A DNA stretch of 64,000 nucleotides, from contig CANTUR010000630.1 of assembly GCA_947683625.1 (NCBI GenBank), positions 1,240,001 to 1,304,000 of the forward strand. The letters run 5' to 3'. The notes beneath the pieces are model-generated. The model did not search any database and was not told the origin of the DNA. It was given only the letters and a program-made list of their open reading frames with translations. The DNA is from Mallotus nudiflorus (lineage: Eukaryota; Streptophyta; Magnoliopsida; Malpighiales; Euphorbiaceae). The position numbers and the translations under genes were made by a program. Shown here one piece after another: positions 26,405-37,964 of the stretch; the stretch's first letter is position 1; every line of letters starts with the position of its first letter.

Positions 26405-28475
26405 TTAGATGGAAAAAGAAGTCGAAGGTCCCAGTGGTAGTGAACTGGTGAACTTGCTATTGGTGATTAGACCCAACAAACTAAAAATATGCAAGCCCAA
26501 AAGCAACCAGATGTTGCTAAAAAATAAAAAAAGAGAAAGGAGGATAGTGATAGCAAAAGCAAGGCATGGAAGCACTTTGAGAAAATCTTTGATGAGCAAG
26601 GGAAGTTTGTAAAAGCTAGATGCATTTATTGTGCTAAAAAATTATTTGTTGACCCTAAAAAAAATGGTACATCATCCATTAGAAATCATATGCTCATATG
26701 CACTAAAAACCCTAGCCTTAAGGAAACTAGATAGAGCCTTTTAACTCTCCAACATTATGTGCATAGTTTTGAACCTGTAGGTGTATTAGGGACCTAGAAG
26801 TTTGATAATGAAGCCATTATAAATGCATTGTCTAATATGGTGATTGTTGATGAGCTCCCCTTTAAATTTATTGAGGGGGAAGGATTTAAACATTTCATGT
26901 CAGTTGCATATCCAAGGTTTAAGATACCTAGCAGATGGACAATCATTCAAGACTGTTATAATGCATATTTAGAAGCAAAGTTGAATTTAAAATCTATTTT
27001 CATGAATCACTGCCAAAGTCAAAGAGTCAGCATAACAACTGACTCTTGGACTTCAATTCAATGCATTAATTTCTTATGCATAACTGCTCATTACATTGAT
27101 GTTGAGTAGAAGCTCTAAAAAAAGTAATTTCCTTTGTCCCTGTTACATCTCACAGGGGTGAGTACATTACAAAAAGTTTAGAAAAGTGTCTACTTGATTG
27201 AGGTGTTAAAAATGTGTTTACTATGATAGTAGATAATTCTTCTTCAAATGACATTGCACTTGGGTTTTTTTTAAAAAAGTAATGTCTTGGGGCACATTTG
27301 CTGTTAGAGTAAAGTTTGTTCATATGTGTTGCATTACACACATTCTTAATTTAGTTGTCAATGAGGGGCTAAAAGAATTTGGCATGTCTATTAAAAGAGT
27401 TAGAGAAGCAATTAGGTATATTAAAAATTCACCTGCTAGGTTGCATAAGTTTAAAGAATTTGCTGATTTAATTGGTGTTGATTGTAAATGTTCATTGAGT
27501 CTAGATGTGCCTACTAGGTGGAATTCAACATATGTTATATGAAAAACTGCTTGCTTGTTTGATAAAGTTTTTGAAAAATATGAGAAATGTGAGCATGCAT
27601 TTAGGGCAGATCTAGGGGACATAGACTAGCTTTCAGTCAAGCAACTTGCTGTCTTTTTACAGTATTTTTTTAGATGACTCTGAGAACCTCTAGTTCTCTA
27701 TATGTTACAGCAAACTCTCTTTTCACTGAAATATCTTATCTGTTTTGGTATATTACATGAGTGCCAAAATTGTGATGATACAAGTAAAAGATCAATGGCT
27801 TTTTCAATGAAAGCCAAATTTGATAAGTATTGGGGGAATCCCCAAAAATGAACTTGTTGATAATTATTGCGAATGTTTTAAATCCTAGAGACAAGGTGGA
27901 ATACATGGAGTATCAACTAACTCAAATGAATGGAGATTCTGTGGGTGGAAGCCTATTATGTAATGTGAAATATGCACTTGTAGAACTCTTTGATGATTAC
28001 TCTACTTCTGTTAACCTCCTTCTCAAGTTTGATCTCAATTTGGCCTATTAATTGTTATATATGAACCTAATTCTGCTGAATTCGGGTAATCTATGAACTT
28101 ATTAAAAGCCAGATTTAAAAAGCACAAGATGGAACTTAGAATTGGTGGAGGCAAAAAAACTGAATTAAAACTTTACTTGTCTAAGTCTATTATTGAGGAT
28201 AAGAGCTCATTTGACATACTCAGATTGTGGAAGCTTAATGTTGAGAGATTTCTAATTCTGTCAAGCCTAGCACGTGATGTGTTAATTGTGCCCATCTCAA
28301 CTATGGCTTTTGAATCTGCATTTAGCACAGGAGGGAGGGTGCTAGATTATTTTAGGAGTTCCTTAACTCCAAAAGTTGTTAAAGCATTAATATGTTCTCA
28401 AGACTAGTTAAGATTGTCATCAAATCTAATATTAATTGAATAGGCCTTATAGGAGGTTGAGAATTTTAAGAAAGG
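26405..28475 (+). pseudogene. hAT2 transposase (BED finger, RICESLEEPER-like), broken
   Basis: The exon probably begins after an AG near 26405. Translation in shifting frames gives a lysine-rich leader and a BED finger (WKHFEKIFDEQGKF; CIYCAKK…GTSSIRNHMLIC, about 26560-26700). The hAT body follows: DELPFKFIEGEGF, YPRFKIPSRWTIIQDCY, ITTDSWTSIQCI (one catalytic Asp), SFVPVTSHRGEYI, and a block around HILNLVV. The C-terminal dimerisation block PISTMAFESAFSTGGRVLD ends in KALICSQDWLR. Stops or frameshifts occur in the leader, near 26730, 26800, 27108, 27282, 27541 and 27630. Its product would cut and join the hAT ends; it cannot be made as it stands. The protein is closer to consensus than that of hAT1. 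Confidence 0.85.
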
Positions 28476-30022
28476 TACAATTTTAGAATTTAATGATCTG
28501 CATTCTTTTTTTTTTCTTGTGTAGGCTTTTCTTGATCTATTTTCTAATTTATTCACTTGATTTTTTTTGTTTTTGTCAGAGTTGTCCCCACTTGGAGTTG
28601 GCCCTACAATGGCATCATCAAGTGCCACTTAAATGATAATTCAGTAATATTGAATTCATTTGATTATTTATGTTAACTGATGATTGTCGAGTGCTTACTG
28701 CTTTGTTTTCCTGTGTTGTGTGCTTATATTCAATTCATGATCTGCCTATATATACTGTTGATTATTGTTTGAAATGTACCTCCATTGAAGTGGCTTAAAA
28801 ATTAAAGTTGCCAGTGTTGTTACCAACATTGAAGTAGCTTTAATTTAAAGTTGCTAGCATTGTTATTGCATTTAATGGGCTATAAGGATGCTTCCACCTG
28901 ATGATTATTAAGAAGTAAAATTGCATGCCTTTATTTCTTTGGTGGCATTTATTTGTTGTCAGAAAGTATGGCCGCATTTTTACAATGAATTAAAATTACA
29001 TATATATGAGCCCACCTTTTAAACATTTTCATTTTTTCTTAGCTTTTAACTTTTGTTCATTTATGTATCTACTTTTGGCTTTCTATAAGTACATTGCTTC
29101 TTATTTCTATGAATATAATGAATCTGCTTATGTTGCCCTAAATTGAGTTTATTGTTTTTTTGCATTTGTCTGAATCTAAATGTGGGCAATGATGAAGCTT
29201 CCACCTTGCATTTTTTTTGTAGAATCTGAATGTGTTTGCTGGAATTTCTTTGGTGATATATATTTATTGCTAGAAATTTTGGCACCATTTGGACATGACT
29301 TGAAAACTCAGATATAAGCCCATTGTCTTTATTTATTTTTTTTGTTTTTTCTTTTCAATTCATGTTTACTGATTTTGTATACATCTATGTTTAAATTGCA
29401 GGAATGGTATATATTTTGGTGCAAATTTGATATGTCTACAATCATAATTTTTTGCATTGATGTGCAGACCCTTTCTTTGCATATATTTTTTGGTGGAAGC
29501 TTTTTCTAATGTTAGTTGGCTTCTAAATATTTTGGTGAAATCATATGAAGTGGAAGCTTAAGCTTGTAATTAACAATTAGCAAATATACTGAATTATGGA
29601 AGCATTAGGCTCAATAACTAAAATAGGATTTCAAATATTTTTTTTGTAATTATTTTATCTAAATTAATACAAATTTTTAGTTGCAATTGGTACATTTTGA
29701 ATATGTAACACATTGGGCTTGGACCCAATTAGGTATTTTGTAATTGTTACACATTGGGCTTGTTCCTAAAAAGCCTTTTATAATTATGTAAGTTAAATTG
29801 GGTTTTGCCCAAAGTAGTAAAATAGTTATGTTTTAGTTGTTCTTTGGATTTTTGGCCCAACCCACAATGTTGGGCCCAACCGAAAAAATCAATTAGCTGA
29901 ACCGATGTAACTGAAAACTTCAACTTGCAAAACTGACTATTTTTGTAATTTTTTTGGCTAAGTTCGGCATTGTAAATGACTTCAAAAAATTGATAAAAAT
30001 GTATCCCTCAACAACCGAATTG
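28476..30022 (+). other. hAT2 3' non-coding region with subterminal repeats
   Basis: No coding sequence is seen beyond the transposase tail. The motif GCTTCCACC (or its complement GGTGGAAGC) occurs at 28890-28898, 29197-29205 and 29492-29500, with a close variant AGTGGAAGCTT at about 29549. A second repeated word, GGTGGCATTTATTTGTTGTCAGAAAG-like, is near 28942 with a variant near 29252. Such subterminal repeats usually bind hAT transposase. Confidence 0.6.
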
Positions 30023-30049
30023 AGCCAAACCAACTAATGCTCAGCCCTA
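30023..30049 (-). repeat. hAT2 right terminal inverted repeat
   Basis: It ends CTAATGCTCAGCCCTA at 30049, directly before TATATATG at 30050-30057. Confidence 0.85.
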
Positions 30050-30057
30050 TATATATG

Positions 30058-30359
30058 TAATTATTTCAAAGCAAATATGTATTGTTAGTATATATTTTTA
30101 GGCCTTAAATATTTGGGCCAAATATTTTGGACTTCTGTTTATGTAAGTTAAGTATAAATAGTTAGTATTTTTTTCAATTAACATCATTTGGGTTATATAT
30201 TGTGCTAGGCCCAAGTTAAAAGCCCAAATCAAGAACCAAAAATGAGTTAAACCAATTTTTGTGGCTTACCGAACCGTTGGTTCCAACCTTCTGTTTGGCT
30301 TGGTTCGGTCCACTATCCCACCTCTCCATTAACCGGTTTTCACTTATCACGAACCGAAC
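30058..30359 (+). other. hAT1 3' subterminal region
   Basis: This stretch of about 300 bp between the hAT2 target duplication and the hAT1 right end holds AACCG-type words (about 30265-30360: ACCGAACCG, AACCGG, GAACCGAACGG). It contains no coding sequence. Confidence 0.6.
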
Positions 30360-30388
30360 GGAACTAAACTAACTGATGCACACCCTTA
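30360..30388 (-). repeat. hAT1 right terminal inverted repeat
   Basis: It ends TGATGCACACCCTTA at 30388 and is followed by GTTGTAAT, the counterpart of GCTATAAT before the left end. It lies 331 bp beyond the target duplication of hAT2. Confidence 0.75.
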
Positions 30389-30419
30389 GTTGTAATGGAT
30401 CTACTTTAATTTGTTTGGA

Positions 30420-31260
30420 TTGATATGAATGTGTTTTCTTTTTCTAGCTATTTTGACGGTTGTTTTTGTTTTTTTGTTGATTCTTTTTCAGTTTTATAAG
30501 CTTGTTTTATAGTGGTTTTTTTAGTTATTTTCATGATTGTTTTCATGGTTCTTTTAATGGTTGTTTTTCTAATTATTTTAGTTGGTTCATTTTTCAATTT
30601 TTTAAAGTTGTTTTATAGTGGTTTTTCTTATTGTTTTCGCGATTTTTTCTAGTTTTTTTTTAATTTTTTTTTTTGTTAGTTCTTTTTAGTTTTATAAGCT
30701 TGTTTGTAATAGTTTTGTTGTTATTTTCATGGTTGTTTTTGACGATTTTTTTTTGTTGTAATTTTGGCGGTTATTTTTTTATTATTTTGGTATTTATTTT
30801 TATTTTTTCTGTTGTAATTTTATGGGCTTATTTTGTTGTGGTTTTCTAGTGGTTTTGAAACAAAACTACAAAAAAACCATCAAAACAACCAGAAAATTAA
30901 AAAAAAAATAACCACTGCTAAACAAACTCATAAAACATAAAGCTAAAGTAACAAAAAATCAAAAACAATTGCCAAAATAACCAAAAACCAACTAAGAAAC
31001 ATTGTACAAATGAAAAAATTAAGAAAAAAAGTAAATAAAAATAAGAAAAAAGAACCACAAGCAATTCAAAAAATAAAAAAAAATAAAAAAAGAGAGAAAA
31101 AAATAAATAGAAAAAGATAAAAATAAGGAGATGAATAGTAATATTAAAATAAAATAATTATAAAATAATAATATTAATAAGAATAAGAATAAGAAAAAAC
31201 TATCAAAATAAAAAAAAATAAAGATGAAAAGTGAATAAGTTAGGAATGAAAATAAAACCT
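30420..31260. repeat. T-rich/A-rich degenerate inverted repeat with internal tandem units
   Basis: About 30430-30850 is T/G-rich on the plus strand and built of four diverged units that share TTTTATAAGCTTGTTTTATAG-like words (near 30489, 30595, 30688 and 30814), spaced roughly 95-125 bp apart. From about 30855 the composition flips to A/C-rich, with words complementary to the first half (for example AACCATCAAAACAACC). The strand could fold back on itself. No protein is encoded. Origin unknown: possibly a foldback transposon or an inverted tandem array. Confidence 0.55.
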
Positions 31261-31439
31261 AAGTAAATATCAAAAAATTTTGTTCAAAACATGTGAGATC
31301 GGTAATTTTACCTTTGACTTTTATATGCAAATCCATCTAAAATGAGATGATTGTCATCCTATGAGGAAGGTGAACATATATAAAAGTGGATTGGAAGCCT
31401 ATTTCCTCTTACCTCCATGAGTAAAAATATATATATATA

Positions 31440-31602
31440 CATAATTAATAATAAAATCGTATGATTACATTAAATAAATTGAAGATTTAAGGCTTAACAT
31501 CACCAAACCTTTATCCACCACTTTATATTTTTGTAAAGCAATTAGCCATAGTTTTCGAACTTTTTGTGATTGGACTAATTTTTGTTTTGTATAATGAACC
31601 TT

Positions 31603-31635
<33 letters not shown>

Positions 31636-33000
31636 AAACTAATGAACCTTGTTTCGATGGGCAATTTTTTCTTAACGTCTATTTTTCTTAAACATAAAAT
31701 TTGACTTTAAGATAATGAACATTGTTGGAAAGATAAATTTCTTCAGTATTTATTTTATATATATATATATATAATTTAAATTTAAAATTTTATTAAATGA
31801 ATTTAAACCCCTACAGTTGGATTTTTTTTTTATTAATAAAAAAATTTATTATACAAGGATAACTTTTCTTTTGAATGAATTGTACAATAGAAGATAACTT
31901 TCATTTTAAATTAGATAAAAATATACGAAGATTTTATAACCTAAGTATTAACAACAGAGGGTAGTTTTACTCTTAAATTAGATAAAAATTTAAATTATAT
32001 ATTTCAATATACCCTTATAAAAAAAAATAATCACTTAAATACTCCTTATATAATAAGGTAGCAAACATCAATTTAATACAATAGAACAGAGTGAATCAGT
32101 CCATTTTTGCTGAATATTCATTTCATTTTGAAGAGAAGAAGAGAGAAGAAAAAAACAAAAAAAAAAAAAATTGTTGAGAAGATTAGACATTGGCATATCG
32201 CAGTATATATTGAAGGATTCATGTCCTTTTTTTTCTTTTTTGGTAAAACCTTATTTAGTTTAGATAAAAATATACTAATCCATACTATTTTATGTTGTCG
32301 AATGCTTCGTTTGATCCATTTTATTTTCTGTCATTTAAAATTATTGCACAAAATTTAATAAGATATTAAATTGCCTGGATTGTTGAAAAATAACTAACTT
32401 ATCCTTTTATTAAACTATCAAAATGTTACTTAATCGCTTGACTTAGTGCGTACTTATTAAGTAAAAAAAAAAAAAAAACCTCTTCAATTTTCTAAAATAA
32501 AAAATATATTTTGTCAAAAATAATAATAAACAATATTAAACCGAAAAAAATACATGTTTAATGTTAAAGACAATAAATCCCATAACGGTTTATAAATAAA
32601 TTTAAGTAAAGTTATGCACTAATTAGATATTTCCACTTCATGGCTTAAATTTTTGGTTGGATAGAACTTCAATCGATAGATATTCTCGGCTTCTTTTTTT
32701 TCAATTTCTTTCAATATGCTATGAACATATTTATAATATGACATATTCTGTGCAGATTATTAAATCAAATCAAATGCACAAATAAAAATATAATCAAACG
32801 TGTAATGTGTTGCAAAATGACAAAAAAAGAGGTTAATCATATAATATTCTTTGGCTAGAATAAAACAAATAAGTATAATGGTACTAACATGTTTATATGC
32901 ATCATGCATGGAAAAAGTGAAGCCTGACAAAAGAGAATGATTGGATTGGAGTGGTTGCTTTGACTATGAAAATGGCAAGATTTGTGTTAATTTTAAATAT
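31440..33000. repeat. Duplicated block, copy 1 (blocks P, Q, R)
   Basis: Three stretches recur, diverged, near 44-46 kb. P is 31440-31760 (with the word TTTGTAAAGCAATTAGCCATAG). Q is about 32070-32175 (GCAAACATCAATTTAATA). R is about 32380-33000 (GACTTAGTGCGTACTTATTA near 32438; GGCTAGAATAAAACAAATAAGTA near 32850; GGAGTGGTTGCTTT near 32948). No protein is recognisable; the 83-codon frame at 32107-32358 has a lysine run and no conserved features. The block may be flanking DNA of a duplicated gene whose body is not here, or an unknown repeat. Confidence 0.6.
31592..31654 (-). mobile_element. Poly(A)-only LINE insertion with 15-bp target duplication
   Basis: TAATGAACCTTGTTT occurs at 31592-31606 and again at 31640-31654. 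Between them is only a T run of about 30 bases plus GAAAC. On the minus strand that is GTTTC followed by poly(A), and the full LINE in this window ends in TTTC before its A-rich tail. It is best read as a LINE insertion truncated to almost nothing but the tail. The duplicate block at about 61132 lacks it. Confidence 0.7.
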
Positions 33001-33309
33001 GATAAAAGACGCATTTATTTTTTTATACATAAAATTTTAATGTAAGATCTTATTTATTTAAGTTAATTTAAGCTCGTTCAGTTGGAATAATTAATTCTGT
33101 ATGCTATTGAAAAAGAAAAAAAATGGGAACAGTATTATAGAAAATGCATTTTGTAAGTGACATATTTAGCAAATGCTATTTTAAATAAATAAAATTATAT
33201 CTAAAGGACATTTTAAATAAATGCTACTATTAAGTTCTATTAATTATAATGTTTTTTTCATTAAACTGATATTTAATGTAAAATGTTGTTGTAATTTGAT
33301 GCTTATAAT

Positions 33310-34567
33310 CTCTATCGTAATCCTTTTCCTAAAGTTGCTTAGGGCAAGGATTTGTGGAGACATTATTTGCCACCATCTCGATCATTTCTTTTATGGTGAG
33401 CTTTGTTGAATAAATTGCCAACTGATGACATTCTTCAACATAAGAAAATTTATTTGGTTTCAAGATATTGCTTCTGTACTCATAATATTGCTACTATGGA
33501 TGATGTGTTTTCTTATTGTCATTTTGCTGTTGCTCTATGTTCCGCATTATGGAGTTTATTCTCTGTTCGTATTGACGTCTCTCATGGTTTTAGAAATTTA
33601 TTTCAATCTGCATGAACAATTCAGCTTGCACCTCAACTCCGTGTCCTTTGGCGTGCTGGTTTCCTAGCCTATTTTTGGAATATATGGTATTCCCGAAATC
33701 TTCTCATTTTCCATGATGAATCTCCCTCGGTTTCAGCTGTGATTCGTTCTATTTCTAAGGCTATTAAAGAGGTGGAAATTTTTCGCTGTGGATACACGTC
33801 TAACAGCATGACTGATTTTCAAATTCTTGCTCGCCTACGAGTAGTAGCAATCCCCAAGCCGGCACCAGTGATTATCCTTGCCTACTAGCTTCGCCCTTCG
33901 CCTGTTTGGTTGAAGGTCAACACCGATGGTGCAGCTCGTGGAGCTCCAGGTGTTGCAACTGCTGGCAGGATTATTCCAAATTTTCATTGTCACTCTCTAA
34001 GCTACTTTTGCCTCTCCTCTTGGTATGCGCTTCGCCTTTAAAGCTGAGACCTTGGTTGTGATTATTGCAGTTCATCACATAGCATCTATGCCCTCCCAAC
34101 CAGTATAGATAGAATGTGATTCTTCTCATATGGTTTGTTTATTGAAGAATCGTTCTGCTGCTATCCCTTGGTCTGTTCGGCTTGCATGGGAAAATTGCCT
34201 TTCCTTGCTCAGCTCCATGCCCGTTCACGTTTCTCATGTGTATTGCGAAGGCAACCAGGTTGCAGATAGACTTTCTAATATAGGTCTCACTTTGGATAGT
34301 ATTATTTGGTGGCCAACTTATCCCATATAATGTTAAGATTTGATGTTTAATGATGCCATGGGCAAATGTAATTATAGGTTTTGTTAGCGTGGTGCCTTTG
34401 GCATTTGGTTTTCCTTTCCTCTTACAGGACGTATTAACTCTTATTTTATTTTTAATATTGTTAGAGTGGGGTTCAACATATGAAGTAAGGTGATTTTGAG
34501 GTGCTAGCAGCTAGGATGCCAATTATCACCAGTTGATGCTTTCACTCCTCCTTTTAAAAAAAAAATT
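33310..34567 (+). mobile_element. LINE 3' fragment: zinc-finger-RT and RNase H region
   Basis: Plus-strand frames give the region after RT in plant L1 ORF2: GKDLWRHYLPPSRSF, LLNKLPTDDILQHK and DDVFSYCHFAVAL (zf-RVT type, about 33337-33540). An RNase H domain follows (VWLKVNTDGAARGAPG about 33902-33950; IECDSSHMV about 34107-34133; VSHVYCEGNQVADRL about 34235-34280). It ends at an A10 tract at 34556-34566, the probable tail. It is 5'-truncated, as is usual for LINEs, and carries several frameshifts. I found no convincing target duplication. Confidence 0.75.
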
Positions 34568-35210
34568 GAAATTTTACAATATTTCTACAGTTATCTAGTG
34601 TGATTATAATTTTAAATTAAAATTAAAATATTTTTTATTTTAAAAAGTCACAAAATTTTAAATTTTTATACTTGACAATCATTTCTTAGGGATTAAAATT
34701 GAAAAAATTCTTATCTCTTAATTCTTTATGTGTTTATCACTTTATTTTGTTTAACTTATTAGAACTAAAAACCTTTTCGTGTTGCCAACAAGGGAGTAGT
34801 TAAGTTAAGTGGAGGTTCTTGTTGATTCATTTGTTTCTTTTTCCCAGCAAAAAGCTGGACTCTAACTTGCACTCAGGTAGCTCCCTGAAAATGCCAATTT
34901 TGATTTTTAGTTGTTTTTTTTTTTATTAATTGGTTATGCTCTTAATGTAATTACAATTTTTTTCTAATTTTTTTACATTATTTATATTGAACTTTATACA
35001 GGTTTGGTCAAGAAAGGCTATGCATCTATAAGAAAAGAAGATTTTTATTGAAATTTCATATGTTCAAAAATAGAAAGTATAAATTTAGGCTTCAAAATTA
35101 TGCAATTGCTTCGAAGTTGTAGCTATTTTTTTTAAGAAAAAAATTATAATCATGTATTGAGTTGTCTTAATTTTCAAATGATTGTTGTATTTAATTTAAA
35201 ATTCATTATT
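34568..35210. other. AT-rich stretch without a recognised gene
   Basis: Nothing coding is seen. A less AT-rich patch at about 34775-34900 (GGAGTAGTTAAGTTAAGTGG, CAGCAAAAAGCTGGACTC) stands out but matches no family I recognise. The right end contains AAATAAATTTTATTTC (35211-35226), the target duplication of the next LINE. Confidence 0.5.
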
Positions 35211-35372
35211 AAATAAATTTTATTTCGGCTAAAAAAGCAATCAATTGACCAAAATGATGGAGTCTCTATTGAGAGTATTTGAGCGTCTCTCATTTTATTA
35301 AGAGTTTGTTGTGGTTTTTTACTTGTTTTTGGTTTTTTGTTTCTGGCGTAGGTTTTTTTTGTCTTTTTAACT

Positions 35373-36390
35373 ATGGATTCAAAGGTCATAGCGGGTTTGA
35401 CAGCTCTGGCAATGGAGGAGGAAAAGGAAATGGATTTTCAAAGGGATACTCAGATCGAACAACACTCCTTTAATGAGTTTTGTCTGGTAGGGAATTTTCT
35501 AACAAATCAGACTATGAATATTACCGCCATGAGGAGTAAGTTGGCCAATATTTGGCAACTTGGGCATGGTGTTTGTATTAAGGAATTATCAGGCAATTGA
35601 TTCTTATTTCAATTTTGGCATCAGCTAGATTTATAGAGAGTGATAGACGGATTTCCTTAGAATTTTGACAATTATCCTTTAATTACTCACCATCTGAGGG
35701 TTGGAGATATGATAGTGGCAATCCCTTTGTTTCATACGTTGGTTTAGGTGCAAATCCATGATTTACCCATTGGTTATATGTTTACAAAAGTGGGTCAGCA
35801 ACTGGGAAATTTTATTAGTGAGTTTGTTGAGTATGATAATAATAATTCTATGGAGGTTTGGCATAACTATATACAGCTTTAGGTCAAGATTGATATCTGT
35901 CGTCCGATTAAGAGAGTTAAAAAGTTGTGAATTCATAATGGAGAGTCATGCATGGTTCACTTCTAGTATGAAAGGCTATGCAATTTTTGCTATACATGTA
36001 GCATTCTGATAGGAATTACGATCTGTTGTTTTCAAATCCTGAGATAGCAATGAATAAGGGATGGGGAGACTGGTTGATGGAATTTGTTCACCGAAATTCT
36101 GATTATGGCAAAGAAGTGGTTACGTGACAGGAGTGGTGATTGGTGTGGGAACAAATCTGGTACCCGGAATCAGTGGAAGGATAAGGCAGGAAGTTCCCAT
36201 ACTAATTCAAAAAACATTTCTATTTTGGGTGAGATTGATATCAATCAGATTACTTCCAAATCGGGTTTAGTAACTTTAGGTGACAAATTTTCTATTGAGG
36301 AGACCGGGCTTCTTTCATGTGAAGTCTAAGCCCAAGACATGGAAATTGATGCTATTAAGTTAATAGAAGATAGAAAGAGGAGACGGATTG
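35373..36390 (+). pseudogene. LINE ORF1 (DUF4283), broken
   Basis: From ATG 35373: MDSKVIAGLTALAMEEEKE, then FCLVGNFLTNQTMNITAMRSKLANIW. This is the DUF4283 N-terminus, equivalent to that at 7305-7523 on the other strand. Later pieces (35700-36009) include a decayed zinc-knuckle-like region, and 36084-36329 a hydrophilic tail with WLRDRSGDWCG. Stops follow at about 35598 and in later pieces. The role would be RNA binding in the LINE RNP. Confidence 0.7.
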
Positions 36391-36549
36391 AATAAAACAA
36401 GTTGTAAGTTGAGACAATGTCTATGGATGGGCCTGGGAATATTGCTCATGGTGCACAGGACTTAGTTTCTAATGGACCTAGTTTCATTGCTAATATTATA
36501 TCAGCCGGCCTTAGTGACAAGGCCCGTTGAGAGCCATAATAGGCCTCAA

Positions 36550-37964
36550 CTAGAACTGTCGTGGGCTAGGCAACCTACATGCAATTAAAGTTTTAAAAGA
36601 GTTGGTTAAAACTTATAGCCCTCATTTTATTTTTCTTATTAAGATGCTTGTTCATTTGAATAAAATTAAAGAAATAAAATGTAGTGTTGGTTATAATGGT
36701 TGTTTCTGTATTGATAGAGAAGGCAGGAGTGGTGGGCTAGCTTTTCTTTGGCATTACTCTATTTCTTGTTCATTGCTTAGTTTCTCTAAGTTTCATATTA
36801 ATGTTGAGATTGTTGATAATTATTCTAAAAATTGGAGTTGTACTTGTTTTTATAGGCAACCTGATAAAAGTCATAAATGGAAATCTTGGGACTTACTTCA
36901 ATATCTTAAGACTGCTTCTTATCTTTCGTGGTGGGTGGTTGGTGATTTTAATAACCTCATGAGCCTGGAGGATAAGTGTGGGGGTGCTAATCATCCTTCA
37001 TATCTGTTTAAAGGTTTTTGTGATGCTATTGTGGATTGTCAGCTTATTAATCTACATTTATTAAAAGCTCATTTTACTTGGGAAAGAGGTAGAGGGACTT
37101 ATATGTTTATTTAAGAAATATTGGACTAGGCTTTTGTTAATTCAGATTGGTTAAATATTTTCCCTGATGTTGTTTTGAACTATTTGGTGGTTTCAGTGTC
37201 AGATTATAGCCTGATTAAAATTAATACTAAGCTTCGAGTCCATAATGGGCGTGGATTTAAATGTTATATGGAAAATGGATGGCTGAAGGAAGTAGAGTTT
37301 TGTTTAGTGGTTGAGCGTAATTGGGCAACGTCAGCTAGTTTATCTGTGTGTCAAAGACTTACGAGTCATATCATCGCTATGGGTGAATGGAGCCAAAATT
37401 TTTCTTGGCAATTTAGGCATCAGATTATAGTGTCAAAATCTAAGATTTGGCACCTCACTAATTCAGTTTCTGTCAATTCTATTGTTGCTCTTCAGCTTGA
37501 AAAATAACATATTAATAATCTTCTTAAAAGGGAAGAATCTTATTAGAAGCAACGGTCCAAGATTTTTTATCTTTAAGGCAGCAATATTAATAGTAAATTT
37601 TTCCATGCCACTGCTTCTCATTGGCATAGGAAAAATCATATTGTGAAGCTATAAAAGGATGATAAGTCGTGGGTGGAGGATGCATATGGGTTAGGGGATA
37701 TGGTGTCGTCTTATTTCTCTAATTTATTTGCTGATTCAGGTGGTACTAGAAATTTTGATGTTTCTTAATTGAATTCAAGAGTTTCAGATGCTAATAATTT
37801 AGCTCTAATAGCTCCTTTTTCCATTGATGAGTTTCGTATAATAGTATTTCAAATGAACCCAAATAAATCTCTAGGGCCTTATGGACTTAATCCAGCTTTT
37901 TATCAGCATTTTTAGAATCGCATTGGAGAGGATATTTTCCATACTTGCTCTTCTTGGTTAGATT
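36550..37964 (+). pseudogene. LINE ORF2 endonuclease and linker, broken
   Basis: 36602-37114 shows an APE-type endonuclease with GYNGCFCIDREGRSGGLAFLW, CTCFYRQPDKSHKW, VVGDFNNLMSLEDKCGG (metal-binding GDFN kept) and FTWERGRG. 37175-37507 gives the C-terminal part (SDYSLIKI, family S.H.P). The linker to RT follows in frame pieces up to FHTCSSWLDLS at about 37965, where LTR E interrupts. A stop at about 37112 and others break the frame. Confidence 0.8.

Noticed and set aside
32107..32358. 83-codon frame in the first duplicated block
   Set aside because: It contains a long Lys run from an A tract, and the equivalent region of copy 2 is not open.
33403..33667. Two overlapping plus-strand frames that look like membrane proteins
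   Set aside because: The alternative frame gives the LINE zinc-finger-RT region (NKLPTDDILQHK); the hydrophobic runs come from T-rich codons.
35279..35473. Possible glycine-rich small protein (64 codons) at the LINE 5' end
   Set aside because: It overlaps LINE ORF1 in another frame. ORF1 starting at 35373 has a recognisable domain and this frame does not.
36084..36329. Possible independent small gene (81 codons)
   Set aside because: It lies between the ORF1 and ORF2 domains of the full-length LINE and fits the ORF1 tail.
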